DNA of 64,000 bases, from contig NC_007778.1 of assembly GCF_000013365.1 (NCBI RefSeq), forward strand, positions 496,001 to 560,000, in the 5' to 3' direction. Of the stretch, positions 37,101 to 46,806 are shown piece after piece. The notes under the pieces were generated by a model that was not told where the DNA came from, ran no database searches, and worked only from the letters and a program-made list of their open reading frames with translations. Numbering within the stretch: the stretch's first letter is position 1; every line of letters begins with the position of its first letter. This DNA is from Rhodopseudomonas palustris HaA2 (GTDB lineage Bacteria; Pseudomonadota; Alphaproteobacteria; Rhizobiales; Xanthobacteraceae). The position numbers and the translations under genes are program-made.

Positions 37101-40100
37101 ATGGCGGGAATATCTCGCTGATCGCCAGCGAGTCCCTGACCGACGTCAACGGCACCACCTCGGGCAATACGATCCACGGCGATCTGACGCTGCGCGGCAC
37201 CCTGATCTCGTATGGCTTCGGCAAAGGCGGCAAGCTGACGCTGCAGACCGGGGGGAGCGTCAGCATCGGCGGCACAAGCGCGTCGCTGAACCTGTCGCCG
37301 GAGCTGTTCGGGTCGGGCTTCTCGGCCTATTCGATCAACGGCCTCACTCGTCTGATGGTGGCGGATGGCGTCGCGATCACTGCGACGATGCCGGTGCTGA
37401 GGGCAGACCCCAATCGCGCCTTCTCAGCGCCGAGCGGCGGCGCGGCCACGGCGGTGGCCAGCCTGTGGACGCCGCCGCTCTATCTCGAAAACCCCGCCAA
37501 GGGCACGCTCGCGCAGCGGGCCGGCGCGAGCGTCGCGCTGCTGTCCGGCGCCGGGGCCGACAGCAGTGGCTACATCACGACCGAGGGCGCGCTCAGCATC
37601 GGCACGGGCGCCTCGATCACGGTCGATCCGGGCCAGAGCGTGCGCCTCGCCGCCAGCGGCCAGGTGACGGTGGACGGCACCATCACGGCGCCGGGCGGCA
37701 GCATCGCCATCACCAATAATTACACTCAGCTGCACTATGTCGACCCGGCGGCGATGTCGGTGTGGATCGGCGAGCACGCGGTGCTCGACGTTGCGGCGCG
37801 GGCCTATATCGCGGCCGACGTCGCCGGCCGCCGCTACGGCGTGATCCCGGACGGCGGCGCCATCACGCTCGGCAGCACCGGCGGCGCTTTCAAGGTCATG
37901 GGCAGCTCCACGAATGAGGTCTACGAACCCGGCAACGAGGCCTCGACCCACGCCTATGTGGTGATCCGGCCCGGCGCCGTTCTCGACGCCTCCGGCACCA
38001 GCGGCGAGCTCGATATCGCGACCGGCGGCTCTCTGCGCAGTGCCTTCGCGCCGGTGACGGTGGCGAGCGACGGCGGCACCATCGCGCTGCGCAGCTGGTC
38101 CGGCATCCATGCCGAGGGCACGATGCAGGCGTTCGCGGGCGGGGCGGGCGCGGCCGGCGGCACGCTGATCGTCAGCCTGGAAGCGCCGATCCAGACCGCC
38201 GTGGCCAGCATCGTCGTGCCCACCAACCTGAAGGTGGGACGGGTGCTGACGGTGACGCAGGACATTGCCGGCACCCTGGCCGCGGGGCTTCAGCCGGGCC
38301 AGAGCGACGCCACCCTGGCACTCGGCCAGGGCACGATCGCGGTGTCGCAGATCGCGGCGGGCGGCTTCGATGATGTGTCGCTGCTGGGGCGCGGCGCCAT
38401 CCTGTTCGACGGCGACGTGTCGCTCGAGGCAGGGCGCAGCCTGAGCCTGGAAGCCGGGCAGTACGCCGATCTCGGCGGCGGTCGCGCGGTCGTGTCGGCC
38501 CCCTATGTGCGGTTCGGCGGGCAGGACGTCTTCATCTTCGATTACAACACGGTGCCCTCGACGGTGCCGGCCTATGCGGCGGTCGGGACGCTCGCGGTCG
38601 ATGGCGACCTGATCGAGCTCGGCGGCAACGTCGCCACCACCTTTGCCACCACGAGCTTCACCAGCCACGGCGACCTGCGCTTCGTGACCAGCGCCTCCGT
38701 CCCCAACCCGGGTCTCTATGCGGCCCACGACCTCACCCTGTCGGCCGTGCGAATTTATCCGGAAAGCGGCACGATGGCGACCGTCGCGGCCGGCTATACC
38801 AAGAGCAGCTATTCCCCTGGCTCGTCGCAATCCTGGATGTTTACCGATCCGGCTGCCGTGCTGACGCTGGTGCGACCCGATGCCGGGGCGGCGGTCGAGG
38901 CGCCGTATTCGGCGTTCGGGGAGCTGAGCCTGACCGCCGGCACCATCCGCCACGGCGGCGCGCTGTTCGCGCCGTTCGGCGGCATCACGCTGACCGCCAC
39001 GCGTGTCGGCTCCAACGTCGTCAATACCGCGCCGGCCGTGGTGGAATTCCTGCCCGGCAGCATCACCTCGGTCAGCGGCGCCGGGCTCGTGATGCCCTAT
39101 GGCGGCACCACCGACGGTGTCGGCTGGACGGTGAACGGAACCGATGGAGCGACCGTCCACCTGATCACCGGGCAGTACATGAAAGCCGACGGCACGGTGA
39201 TCACCTTGGGCGCGAGGAGGAGCACCGGCATCTCGATTCGGGCCACCACCATCGTCGGCGACGCCGGAGCGACGCTCGACCTCTCGGGCGGCGGCGCGCT
39301 TACGGGCGCGGCCTTCATCTCGGGACGTGGCGGCTCGGTCGACACGCTGCTCGCATCGCTGACCAAGGGCGGCACGGTCTATGCCATCGTGCCGGGCGTC
39401 GTCACGACGCCGGTGGCCGGCAACTACTACTCGGCCTGGACCGGCGCCGTGCCGGCCGTGGGCCAGACCATCACGATTCCGGCCGGTGTTCCGGGTCTAC
39501 CGGCCGGTACCTACACGCTGTTGCCGGCCAACTACGCGCTGCTGCCCGGCGCGTTCCGGGTCGAGCTCGGCGGCACCGGCACCACGGCGTTCGCCGGCAC
39601 CATCGGGCTGACCAACGGCTCCTGGCTGACCTCCGGCTATCAAGGCATCGCCCACACGGCGATTCGAGATGTGCTGCCGACCTCGGTGACCATCACGCCG
39701 GCCGCGACGGTGCGGACATATTCGCAGTACAACGAGACCAGCTACGACGCCTTCCAGATTGCGCAGGCGGACACGTTCGACATGGTGCGGCCGCGCCTCG
39801 AGGCCGATGCCGGCAACCTGACTTTCTTGTTCAGCGCCCTGAACGCCAGTGGGGCAGCGGCGGCCGTGCCGGCGCTGGTGTGGGACGGCACCACCGATTT
39901 GACCCCTGCCGCGGGCGGCTATGGCGGCACCGTCTCGGTGATGGTGGGCGGGAGCCAGGACCTGATCATCGCAGCCGACGGCAGCACGACCGAGCGCTCG
40001 GCCACCAAGACGGTCCTGTCCGCCTCGGCCATCAATGCCTTGAACGCGCCGCACCTGTTCATCGGCGGCAAGCCGATGATCAGCTCCAACATCTCGATCA

Positions 40101-43100
40101 TCGGCGGCGATCCGTTCACCCAAAACAACAGCGCGAACGCGATCACGCTGGAGAGCGGCGTGGTGCTGACCGGCGGCCAGATCGTCATGAACGTGCGACA
40201 GGGCGGCACCATCCGGCTGGACCCCGGGGCGATGATCGACACCCGCGGCTTCGCCGACGTGGCCTTGCTCGACTCCTCGCTCGGCTATTATCTCGGCGGC
40301 GGCGTGCCGATGCTGGTCGCCTCCAACGGAGCCGTCGCGCTCTACACCAACAACGCGGCAAACGCGACCGGTACCATCAGCATCGGCGCCGGGGCCGGGA
40401 TCTTCACCCGCAATGCCATCGGCTTCGTCTCGGCGATGGGGGTCTCGTTCGACGGCACGCCGCTGCTCGGCGCGGAGAACCTCGAGCTGGTGGCGGCGTC
40501 GATCAATCTCGGCACCGCCGCCAATCTCGCTGCGGCGCGGGCCGCCGGAACGCTGCCGGTCGGCTTCGACCTGACGCAGGAGCTGTTCGCATCGCTGGTC
40601 GCCGGCGACCCGAGCCGCAACATCACCGGAGTCCGCAAGCTCGGGCTCGGCACCGGCAACTCGGTCAATATCTACGGTTCGGTGAACCTGGACCTGTCGG
40701 CGCTGGACAGCCTCACCCTCACCACCGCCGCCATTTACGGCGCGGGCGGCGGCAACGATAGTGCGGTCTTGAAGGCCGGTTCCCTTAATTGGAATGTCGG
40801 CCAGCGGACGGTATCCACCGACGGCAATGGCACGCCCAACTATGGCAGCGCCCTGCCGGGGGCAGTAACCGCCAATGGCCCAGGCACCGGCCGAGGTTCG
40901 CTGACGATCCAGGCACGCGACATCACGCTCGGCCACGCCGACATGCTGGGGGGTGGGTCGACCGTGACGTTCGACCGGCTGATCCTCGGCTTCCAGGATG
41001 TCACGCTCTCAGCGTCCAACTCCATCACCTCCGAAGATCATAATACGCTGTCGTTCTGGCGCACGGGCGCAAGCCCCACCTCCACCTTCGATGCGAAGAC
41101 CTACACCGGCGAAGTCGGCCACAGGCTGAGCCTGATCACGCCCCTGCTCACGGGCGAGTCTGGCTCGGTGCTTTCGGTCTACTCCGGCAGCAGCATCTTC
41201 GTGACGGCCCCCGAAGGCAGCACGCCCGTCGACACCAGCACGGTGAGCAGTCTCGGCGCGACCATCAACCTGCATTCCATCTATAACGGCGTGGTGCTCG
41301 ATACCGCTGTCGCATTGCCATCCGGCCGTTTCACCGCGACCGGCGGCGGCATGAATGTCGAATTGCGCAATCGCGCCCATCTCGATCTGTCGGGCCGCGC
41401 GGTCTCGTTCGGTGACGTTACCAGATATTCCTGGGGCGGCGACATCGGGCTCGAAGCCTCGACCTCTGGCGCTGTTATTTTCTTCCAGGGAGCCGTGCTC
41501 GACGTTTCGGCCGTGAACAATGATGCCGGCTCGATCTCCATCGCTGCGCCCGAATCTTATGGGGGTGGCTTCGTCGTGTTCGTCGACGGCCAAGGCCGCA
41601 CCTTGAGCTCCCTCGACGGCATGTTCAAAGGCGCAGCCACCGGCGGCTACGAGGGAGGCTCGTTCAAGCTCGAGACGTATCACCTCGACAGCGGTCCCGG
41701 CTGGTCGAACACGACGAGCTTTGCCCGTCTCAACCGTGCGCTCAACGCGAGCGGCTTCTTCGGCTCGCGCGAGTTCAACCTGAAGGACGGCAACCTCACC
41801 ATCGGCGACGAGCTGAAGGCGCATCATGTCGTCGTCTCGGTCGACGACGGCAGCCTCACGGTGAACGGCCATATCGATGCCAGCGGGGCGACGCCCGGAA
41901 CCATCCGGCTCGCTGCCAGTGACAATCTGACGATTGCTTCGTCCGCCGTGCTCGACGTTCACGGCACGGAGCTGCAAGTGGACAGCTACGGCCAGCCGAT
42001 CGAAGCGAAGAACCGCGGGCACATCGAGTTGACGTCAAGCGACGGCACGCTCAGCCTCGGCGCGGGCTCGGTGATGGATCTTTCGACGCCGAGCGGCGCT
42101 TATGGGCAGGTGGTGCTGAATGCGCGGCGCACCAGCGAGACGAGCGGCGATATCAGGATCAGCGCGGCAGGCTCGCTCGCCATCCGTGGCGCAAGCAGCA
42201 TTGCGCTGAATGCCTTCTGGCGATACGGCAATTACGCATCGAACACGGTCGTCACCCAGGCGATGCTGGACACCTTCGACATCGCCAGCCAGAGCTTCAT
42301 CAAGGCCGCCTACGACAACGATCTCGCCACTGGCCAGCTCACGGCGGGGCTGAAAGGAAAGCTCGCAGGGCTGACCGCTCATGGCAGCGCCTTCCATCTG
42401 CGCCCGGGCGTCGAGATTTCCTCCGGCGGCGATCTTGCCACCTCGGGCGATCTCGATCTGGCCAAATATCGCTACGGCCCGAATGCCGACCGCTACACCA
42501 CATCCGCGAGCTTTGGCGCGGGCGAGCCCGGCGCGCTCGTGATCCGCGCCGGCGGTAACCTCACTATCGGCGGCAGCATCTCGGACGGGTTCGGCACACC
42601 GGTGTCGGTCTATTTGGGCGAGGCCGCCGGAGCCCAAGAGACCCTGAACGCGACGAAGACCCTGACGGCCGCCACCGGAATCAGTACCGCAAGCATTCCG
42701 ATCGCGAGTTTGCCGACGACACTGAACTTCGATGCGGTTCTCAACACGAGCAATTCTCTGCGGCGCGGTATCGCCATCCCGTTCGCGTTCACTAGCGCGG
42801 CGAATGTGGCGCAAACGGGCTGGACAGCGACCGCGAACATCTACAACGCCAGCGGCACCCTTCTATACGCGACCGGAAGTATGGTAACGACTACGCTGCC
42901 GAGCGGGACACAGTTTGCGGCCGGGAGCACGCTGCCAGGCAGCGGAGCGTTGAGGATTCAAGCTGGCGCGGTGATTCCGGCGAATACGGTCATCAAGACC
43001 TACATTTCCCAGACGACATCGCTCTTTCTCGGTAGCCAGACGCTGCCGCTTGGCGCGACCTTGCCGAGTGGGACCGCGATCAATTACGCGACGACACCGA

Positions 43101-46100
43101 TGTATGGCCAAACCTCGCGGATGCTCGCAGCCGGAAGCCAATCCTGGTCGATCCGCCTGGTTGCGGGCTCCGACCTGTCGGCCGCCTCGACGCTCGTGCT
43201 GCGGGCCGCGAGCGGCCTGGCCGGGTCCGGCAACATCGTGCTGAACAACGCCGGGGCGGTCGATTTCAGAGGTATTCCCATCCCGAGCGTCATCCGCACC
43301 GGCACGGGCGATCTCGAGCTCCTCGCCGGCGGCGATCTCACCATGCGCTCGCTCTACGGCGTCTACACGGCTGGGACCGACGCCGGCGCAACCGGGCTTC
43401 CCGCAGGCACCTACATGCCCGATCACGGCGGCGATTTGACCGTGACGGCGCAAGGAGACGTCACCGGCTACAGCTACAATTGCACGTACAGCTCCTGCGG
43501 CAATGCGAAGTCCTGGTCGCCTGCGATTTGGTTGATCCGCAGTGGCGACAGCACCACCAACGCTGCGTGGTCCATAGCCTTTGACCGCACGATCTCCGGT
43601 AGCAGCGCCTCCTACATCACGGGCTTCGCCGGCTTCGGCACGCTCGGCGGCGGCGACGTTACCCTGACGGCGGGTGGCGATGCGGGCGCCATGACGCGGA
43701 CCTACACTGGAAGTGGTGTCACCGCCCAGACCTACGGCGCCCTGCAAGTCGCAGTCGCCGCCAGCGGCAAGGTGCTGTCCGTCACCAAGGATGGCGCCAT
43801 CGTCACGGGCGGCACGCTGGTGCAGGCCGGCGGCGGCGATCTCGTCGTCAAGGTCGGCGGCTCGCTCAATACAGGCTATAATTATTCGAATTCCGAGCAG
43901 GCAGCCGACGGCTCGCTCAGCATCTTCACCAACCTTCGCGGCGACACCACGATCACGGCGGGTGCGATCGGCGCAATCGGCGAGATCTATGGCTTCAAGG
44001 AAACCGGCGATCCGCGCGGTCTCGACGCCAACGAGGCCAACCTCGCCAGTGCCCGCGGCGGCATCGCGCTCATCCCTGGCGACGGGACCATCACCGTGCG
44101 AACGGCGGGAGACCTCGTGATCGGCTCCTATGCCGACGCCGGGCAGCTCGGTGGGACAGCGTCGAGCACGTCCTTCTCACTCTGGCAGCCGCAAACGACC
44201 GCGATCTCGCTGTTCTCCGCCGGCGGCAATCTCGTGCCGGTGACGAATATGGGGATCGGCAATCCGTGGTCGATGAAGACCCTCTCGACCTCGGTCGTGA
44301 TGGCTCCAGGGTTGTTCGATGCCGTCGCCGCCGACGGCAGCATTTATCTCGGCGGCAATTATGCCTTCACGTTCGAGCTGGCGCCTTCGCCGAACGGAAG
44401 GCTGAACTTGCTCGCGGGGCAATCGATCTACGGCGCGGGCTTGTGGGTCGGAGGTCTGGTGAATGTGACCGCCGCTGGCAGTTCGACGCGGATCGTCGTT
44501 TCCAGCGCTGCGTCTGGGGTCAACGACATCCCCAATCCGTTCCGCCCCTCGACCGCGACCGGCAGCTTCTTTAGCTTTCAGGACGACCGCGTGTCAGCGT
44601 CGACGACGGACGACACCACGCCGAACCGCATCGTCGCGCTCACCGGCGACATCATCAACCTCGCGCTCGGAGAAACGCTCACGGACGTCTACTACGACAA
44701 CGCGTATCACGTCATCAGCCACGGTACCGGCAAGTCCGCTCAGGTGATCGCCGGCGGCGACATCGTCAATTTCGGGGCCGGCAGCGCCGGCGCCACGGCG
44801 GGCCTGATCCTCAACACCCGGCCCACCGACGTCTCGGTGATCCGGGCCGGCGGCAGCATCTTCTATCTCAACATGAACATCGCCGGCCCCGGCGCGCTCG
44901 ACATCAGTGCCGTCGATACAATTTACCAGGGCAATCTCGGCGCCATCACCTCGATCGGGCCGCTGGCATCCGGCGACACGCGCCCCGGCGCCTCGATCGT
45001 CGTCGCCGCGGGGCTCGGGAGCGACGGGGCGGACTACGCGGCGCTGACCAAATATCTCGACGCCGCCAATCTCGCCGCCACCGGCATCCCGCTCGCCGAT
45101 CAGTCCGGCAAGGTCGCCCGGAGCTACGATGCCGAGCTGATCGCCTGGCTGTTCGATTATTACGGCTACCGGGCGCAGAACGCCGCTGACGCCCGCGCGG
45201 TGTTCGCCGCCAAGCCGGCCGAACAGCAGAACATCTTCCTGCGCAGCGTGTACTTTGCCGAACTGAAGGCCGGCGGCCGCGAGTACAACGATCCGTCGTC
45301 GAGCCGCTACGGCTCGTATCTGCGCGGCCGTCGAGCGATCGCCGCGCTGTTCCCGGAGGATCGCAGCTACGCGGGCGATCTGATCATGTTCGGCGGTTCG
45401 GGTATCCGCACGCTTTATGGCGGGGACATCGCGATCCTCACGCCCGGCGGCCGCCAGGTGCTCGGCGTCGAGGGCACGGTGCCGCCGGCCTCGTCTGGGG
45501 TGATCACCCAAGGCGCCGGCGACATCGGCCTCTATTCCAAAGGCTCGATCCTGATCGGCCTGTCGCGCATCATGACGACGTTCGGCGGCGGCATCCTCGG
45601 CTGGTCGGCCGAAGGCGACATCAACGCCGGCCGCGGCTCCAAGACCACGCAGGTCTATACGCCGCCCAAACGCATCTATGATTCCTACGGCAACGTGACT
45701 CTGTCGCCCGCCGCGCCGGCGACCGGCGCCGGCATCGCCACGCTCAATCCGGTGCCCGGCACACCGGCCGGCGACGTCGACCTGATCGCGCCACTCGGGA
45801 CCATCGACGCCGGCGAGGCCGGCATCCGGGTCGCGGGCAACGCCAACCTCGCGGCGCGCCAGATCCTCAACGCCGCCAACATCCAGGTGCAGGGCGCGAG
45901 CAGCGGCCTGCCGACCGTGCAGGCGCCGCCGACCGCGGCGCTCACCGCCGCCAACAACGTCGCCGGCGCCGCGACCCCGACCGCCGCGGGTCCTGCGCAA
46001 GACAACGATCGGCCGTCGATCATCCTGGTCGAGTTCCTAGGCTTCGGCGGAGGAGACGGCGGTGACACCAAGCCGCGAAGCCCCGACCGTGACGACCGCC

Positions 46101-46195
46101 GCCGCACCGAGCAGCAAGGCTACAACTTCAACAGCGCCTTTCAAATTATTCAGCTCGGCGATCTGGCCGGGCCGGCGCGGAGCAACAGTCGCTGA
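34172..46195 (+). CDS. Giant two-partner-type exoprotein (filamentous haemagglutinin family), 4007 residues
   Basis: Very large secreted protein. A long signal region ends near residue 60 (LALTVLLTAAPAMARS). An Ala-rich helical stretch covers about 65-125 (AAVAAAAATAAAQQGSAAAQ). A TPS secretion domain then follows at about 130-290, with ILNWASFNVGASTSVVFDQQ, NWVALNRVVG and YIINQNGIIFGGASQVNVGS, the N-terminal motif read by TpsB pores. The bulk is a Gly/Ser/Thr/Ala-rich series of haemagglutinin-like beta-helix repeats (GGAVTLRSSGDVTLG, NGTDGATVHLITG and similar). The C terminus has a DUF3739-like region (GDVDLIAPLGTIDAGEAGIR) and then ends in an Arg/Asp-rich tail, with no CdiA-type toxin or VENN motif. 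A Cys pair sits at about 3104/3108. ATG follows an AAGGA site. No tpsB gene lies in the window. Role: adhesin or biofilm matrix is likely. Confidence 0.88.
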   Translation: MSPALHHDVGRRHSRVTAEDGGQLRVTAKRRALSRRLMLTSTSALALTVLLTAAPAMARSLGGAAPDYSAAAVAAAAATAAAQQGSAAAQRSVESLTQAAQALQGIQAAQAAARAAAQAAGVSVTAPVVVPNGLAAGGLVPDSGLAAPGAARPVLSWTNARTPVQSGPADAPTVTVQQTGAQAILNWASFNVGASTSVVFDQQGNSNWVALNRVVGAASPSQILGSIGADGSVYIINQNGIIFGGASQVNVGSLIASAAQVTDAQFKANGIYSSLSGSSYLPSFSGATGAITVEQGALINTSAPGAVTQGGGFVMLLGTSVSNAGTITTPKGQTVLAAGRDFVVRKGYATDANSFSTTRGNEIAPGLWNASSSSWTPGGGAVTNSGLVFAQQGDITLAGHAVAQNGVAIATTSVDIRGSIHLLNAASDASGSVTLGAASLTQIMPELGSADTALNSKRDALIADSATQNAARATASFGQFGNLSSLADRQDLGRVEIVSGGVVTFDGGSLTLAQGGQIAVSARARVFAAGDAVLDVSGTSSVLPMSANSLKINVQPNEMRDAPVNRESGVLTNQDVWIDARDLVLVPAGTGGYASDRYYTKGGLLEVSGYLANTGHSVGEWTAVGGIITLSAAELVAQAGSVFNLSGGTISYQAGQVLTSNVMGADGRLYPIGSVPADMPIIALGRSFTVDHSRWGVKDVWGSPSHGATTSRWDDGYTVGRDAGQLVLSAPTSVFEGSIVAEVITGLRQTAARPTGVSDGYKLTQTTVPLAGALMLGQYGAIGRTGAVASEVIIGDVADITSGLGAEAALPSGRANTAWFDAGALNEAGLGGLSIASSNSIRVSSDLTLARGGILELVAPTIDVAATLTARGGAVTLSTLLSRVYPNGDSIGRGTLPLTPALGRASITLEENAVIDTRGLWTNALLDPAGDASGQAFADGGAVTLRSSGDVTLGTGSIIDASAGAALLAGGKLKGGNGGNISLIASESLTDVNGTTSGNTIHGDLTLRGTLISYGFGKGGKLTLQTGGSVSIGGTSASLNLSPELFGSGFSAYSINGLTRLMVADGVAITATMPVLRADPNRAFSAPSGGAATAVASLWTPPLYLENPAKGTLAQRAGASVALLSGAGADSSGYITTEGALSIGTGASITVDPGQSVRLAASGQVTVDGTITAPGGSIAITNNYTQLHYVDPAAMSVWIGEHAVLDVAARAYIAADVAGRRYGVIPDGGAITLGSTGGAFKVMGSSTNEVYEPGNEASTHAYVVIRPGAVLDASGTSGELDIATGGSLRSAFAPVTVASDGGTIALRSWSGIHAEGTMQAFAGGAGAAGGTLIVSLEAPIQTAVASIVVPTNLKVGRVLTVTQDIAGTLAAGLQPGQSDATLALGQGTIAVSQIAAGGFDDVSLLGRGAILFDGDVSLEAGRSLSLEAGQYADLGGGRAVVSAPYVRFGGQDVFIFDYNTVPSTVPAYAAVGTLAVDGDLIELGGNVATTFATTSFTSHGDLRFVTSASVPNPGLYAAHDLTLSAVRIYPESGTMATVAAGYTKSSYSPGSSQSWMFTDPAAVLTLVRPDAGAAVEAPYSAFGELSLTAGTIRHGGALFAPFGGITLTATRVGSNVVNTAPAVVEFLPGSITSVSGAGLVMPYGGTTDGVGWTVNGTDGATVHLITGQYMKADGTVITLGARRSTGISIRATTIVGDAGATLDLSGGGALTGAAFISGRGGSVDTLLASLTKGGTVYAIVPGVVTTPVAGNYYSAWTGAVPAVGQTITIPAGVPGLPAGTYTLLPANYALLPGAFRVELGGTGTTAFAGTIGLTNGSWLTSGYQGIAHTAIRDVLPTSVTITPAATVRTYSQYNETSYDAFQIAQADTFDMVRPRLEADAGNLTFLFSALNASGAAAAVPALVWDGTTDLTPAAGGYGGTVSVMVGGSQDLIIAADGSTTERSATKTVLSASAINALNAPHLFIGGKPMISSNISIIGGDPFTQNNSANAITLESGVVLTGGQIVMNVRQGGTIRLDPGAMIDTRGFADVALLDSSLGYYLGGGVPMLVASNGAVALYTNNAANATGTISIGAGAGIFTRNAIGFVSAMGVSFDGTPLLGAENLELVAASINLGTAANLAAARAAGTLPVGFDLTQELFASLVAGDPSRNITGVRKLGLGTGNSVNIYGSVNLDLSALDSLTLTTAAIYGAGGGNDSAVLKAGSLNWNVGQRTVSTDGNGTPNYGSALPGAVTANGPGTGRGSLTIQARDITLGHADMLGGGSTVTFDRLILGFQDVTLSASNSITSEDHNTLSFWRTGASPTSTFDAKTYTGEVGHRLSLITPLLTGESGSVLSVYSGSSIFVTAPEGSTPVDTSTVSSLGATINLHSIYNGVVLDTAVALPSGRFTATGGGMNVELRNRAHLDLSGRAVSFGDVTRYSWGGDIGLEASTSGAVIFFQGAVLDVSAVNNDAGSISIAAPESYGGGFVVFVDGQGRTLSSLDGMFKGAATGGYEGGSFKLETYHLDSGPGWSNTTSFARLNRALNASGFFGSREFNLKDGNLTIGDELKAHHVVVSVDDGSLTVNGHIDASGATPGTIRLAASDNLTIASSAVLDVHGTELQVDSYGQPIEAKNRGHIELTSSDGTLSLGAGSVMDLSTPSGAYGQVVLNARRTSETSGDIRISAAGSLAIRGASSIALNAFWRYGNYASNTVVTQAMLDTFDIASQSFIKAAYDNDLATGQLTAGLKGKLAGLTAHGSAFHLRPGVEISSGGDLATSGDLDLAKYRYGPNADRYTTSASFGAGEPGALVIRAGGNLTIGGSISDGFGTPVSVYLGEAAGAQETLNATKTLTAATGISTASIPIASLPTTLNFDAVLNTSNSLRRGIAIPFAFTSAANVAQTGWTATANIYNASGTLLYATGSMVTTTLPSGTQFAAGSTLPGSGALRIQAGAVIPANTVIKTYISQTTSLFLGSQTLPLGATLPSGTAINYATTPMYGQTSRMLAAGSQSWSIRLVAGSDLSAASTLVLRAASGLAGSGNIVLNNAGAVDFRGIPIPSVIRTGTGDLELLAGGDLTMRSLYGVYTAGTDAGATGLPAGTYMPDHGGDLTVTAQGDVTGYSYNCTYSSCGNAKSWSPAIWLIRSGDSTTNAAWSIAFDRTISGSSASYITGFAGFGTLGGGDVTLTAGGDAGAMTRTYTGSGVTAQTYGALQVAVAASGKVLSVTKDGAIVTGGTLVQAGGGDLVVKVGGSLNTGYNYSNSEQAADGSLSIFTNLRGDTTITAGAIGAIGEIYGFKETGDPRGLDANEANLASARGGIALIPGDGTITVRTAGDLVIGSYADAGQLGGTASSTSFSLWQPQTTAISLFSAGGNLVPVTNMGIGNPWSMKTLSTSVVMAPGLFDAVAADGSIYLGGNYAFTFELAPSPNGRLNLLAGQSIYGAGLWVGGLVNVTAAGSSTRIVVSSAASGVNDIPNPFRPSTATGSFFSFQDDRVSASTTDDTTPNRIVALTGDIINLALGETLTDVYYDNAYHVISHGTGKSAQVIAGGDIVNFGAGSAGATAGLILNTRPTDVSVIRAGGSIFYLNMNIAGPGALDISAVDTIYQGNLGAITSIGPLASGDTRPGASIVVAAGLGSDGADYAALTKYLDAANLAATGIPLADQSGKVARSYDAELIAWLFDYYGYRAQNAADARAVFAAKPAEQQNIFLRSVYFAELKAGGREYNDPSSSRYGSYLRGRRAIAALFPEDRSYAGDLIMFGGSGIRTLYGGDIAILTPGGRQVLGVEGTVPPASSGVITQGAGDIGLYSKGSILIGLSRIMTTFGGGILGWSAEGDINAGRGSKTTQVYTPPKRIYDSYGNVTLSPAAPATGAGIATLNPVPGTPAGDVDLIAPLGTIDAGEAGIRVAGNANLAARQILNAANIQVQGASSGLPTVQAPPTAALTAANNVAGAATPTAAGPAQDNDRPSIILVEFLGFGGGDGGDTKPRSPDRDDRRRTEQQGYNFNSAFQIIQLGDLAGPARSNSR

Positions 46196-46227
46196 CTTGC
46201 ACGGACGCCGGCTTCGCTACCGTCCAA

Positions 46228-46689
46228 TTACACCACTTCAGGGGACACAACCGCATCCATGTTGGACAGGAACAAATCGATCCTTTAAGCAAGCACATAC
46301 GGTGCCAAAGAGCGTCCGCCAGTGAAGCTTCCGGTCTTGACCGCCAATCCGTAGTGCTCAAACGATTTGAATGCAAGAAGGGACAGATCGGGCGAATTCT
46401 GCGACAGCAGAATGACCTGAACGTAGGGCGGCTCGCCGTGTTCGTTCAAGGCGAGCAGACGTTTGATGACCTCGAAGCCGGCGCCCTTTTCGAGGACAAC
46501 CTCCTCGCGACCGAGCTGCATCTCCGAATAGGCCTCGACGCCTTCTTCCTCGAAGACCCGATGCTCTTCCTCCAGATTGAAGAGGGCGCGGGTCGAGATC
46601 CCTATCCGCAGCGGATTTGACCTCAGAGCTTCCGACGCGGAGCGGACCGCTGCGTCGTTCGCCTTAATCACGTCGTCGGCGTCAGTCAT
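46228..46689 (-). pseudogene. 5'-nucleotidase (cytosolic 5'-nucleotidase I family) with nonsense codon
   Basis: The N-terminal half matches the PF06189-type 5'-nucleotidase family: LRIGISTRALFNLEEEHRVF, EEEGVEAYSEMQL, VQVILLSQNSPDLSLLAF and GLAVKTGSFTGGRS. At 46285-46287 a TAA stops the frame after APYVLA, where family members continue with a VDLFLS-type motif. Reading past the stop in the same frame gives RIDLFLSNMDAVVSPEVV, which restores that motif for ten residues before a second stop at 46228-46230. So one nonsense change, then loss of the whole C-terminal half, which carries much of the conserved core. ATG at 46689 is the start that gives MTDADDVI. The enzyme cannot be functional. Confidence 0.7.
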
Positions 46690-46806
46690 TTGCAACTCGC
46701 TACTAACAGGCTTTCACCATCAAGCTTACGACCACGACATCCTCGCCCAACAGTCCGAGACCGAAGATGACCCCAAGGGTGCTCCGTCGGTCGAAGGTAT
46801 CCACTG

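Noticed and set aside
36000-46000. Periodic sequence in the giant gene that might look like a CRISPR array or tandem DNA repeat
   Set aside because: The similarity is at protein level (Gly/Ser/Thr beta-helix rungs); no constant 20-40-bp DNA repeat with unique spacers was seen.
45700-46195. Possible CdiA-type C-terminal toxin of the giant exoprotein
   Set aside because: The end is a DUF3739-like region followed by an Arg/Asp-rich tail, with no VENN motif and no small immunity gene after it.
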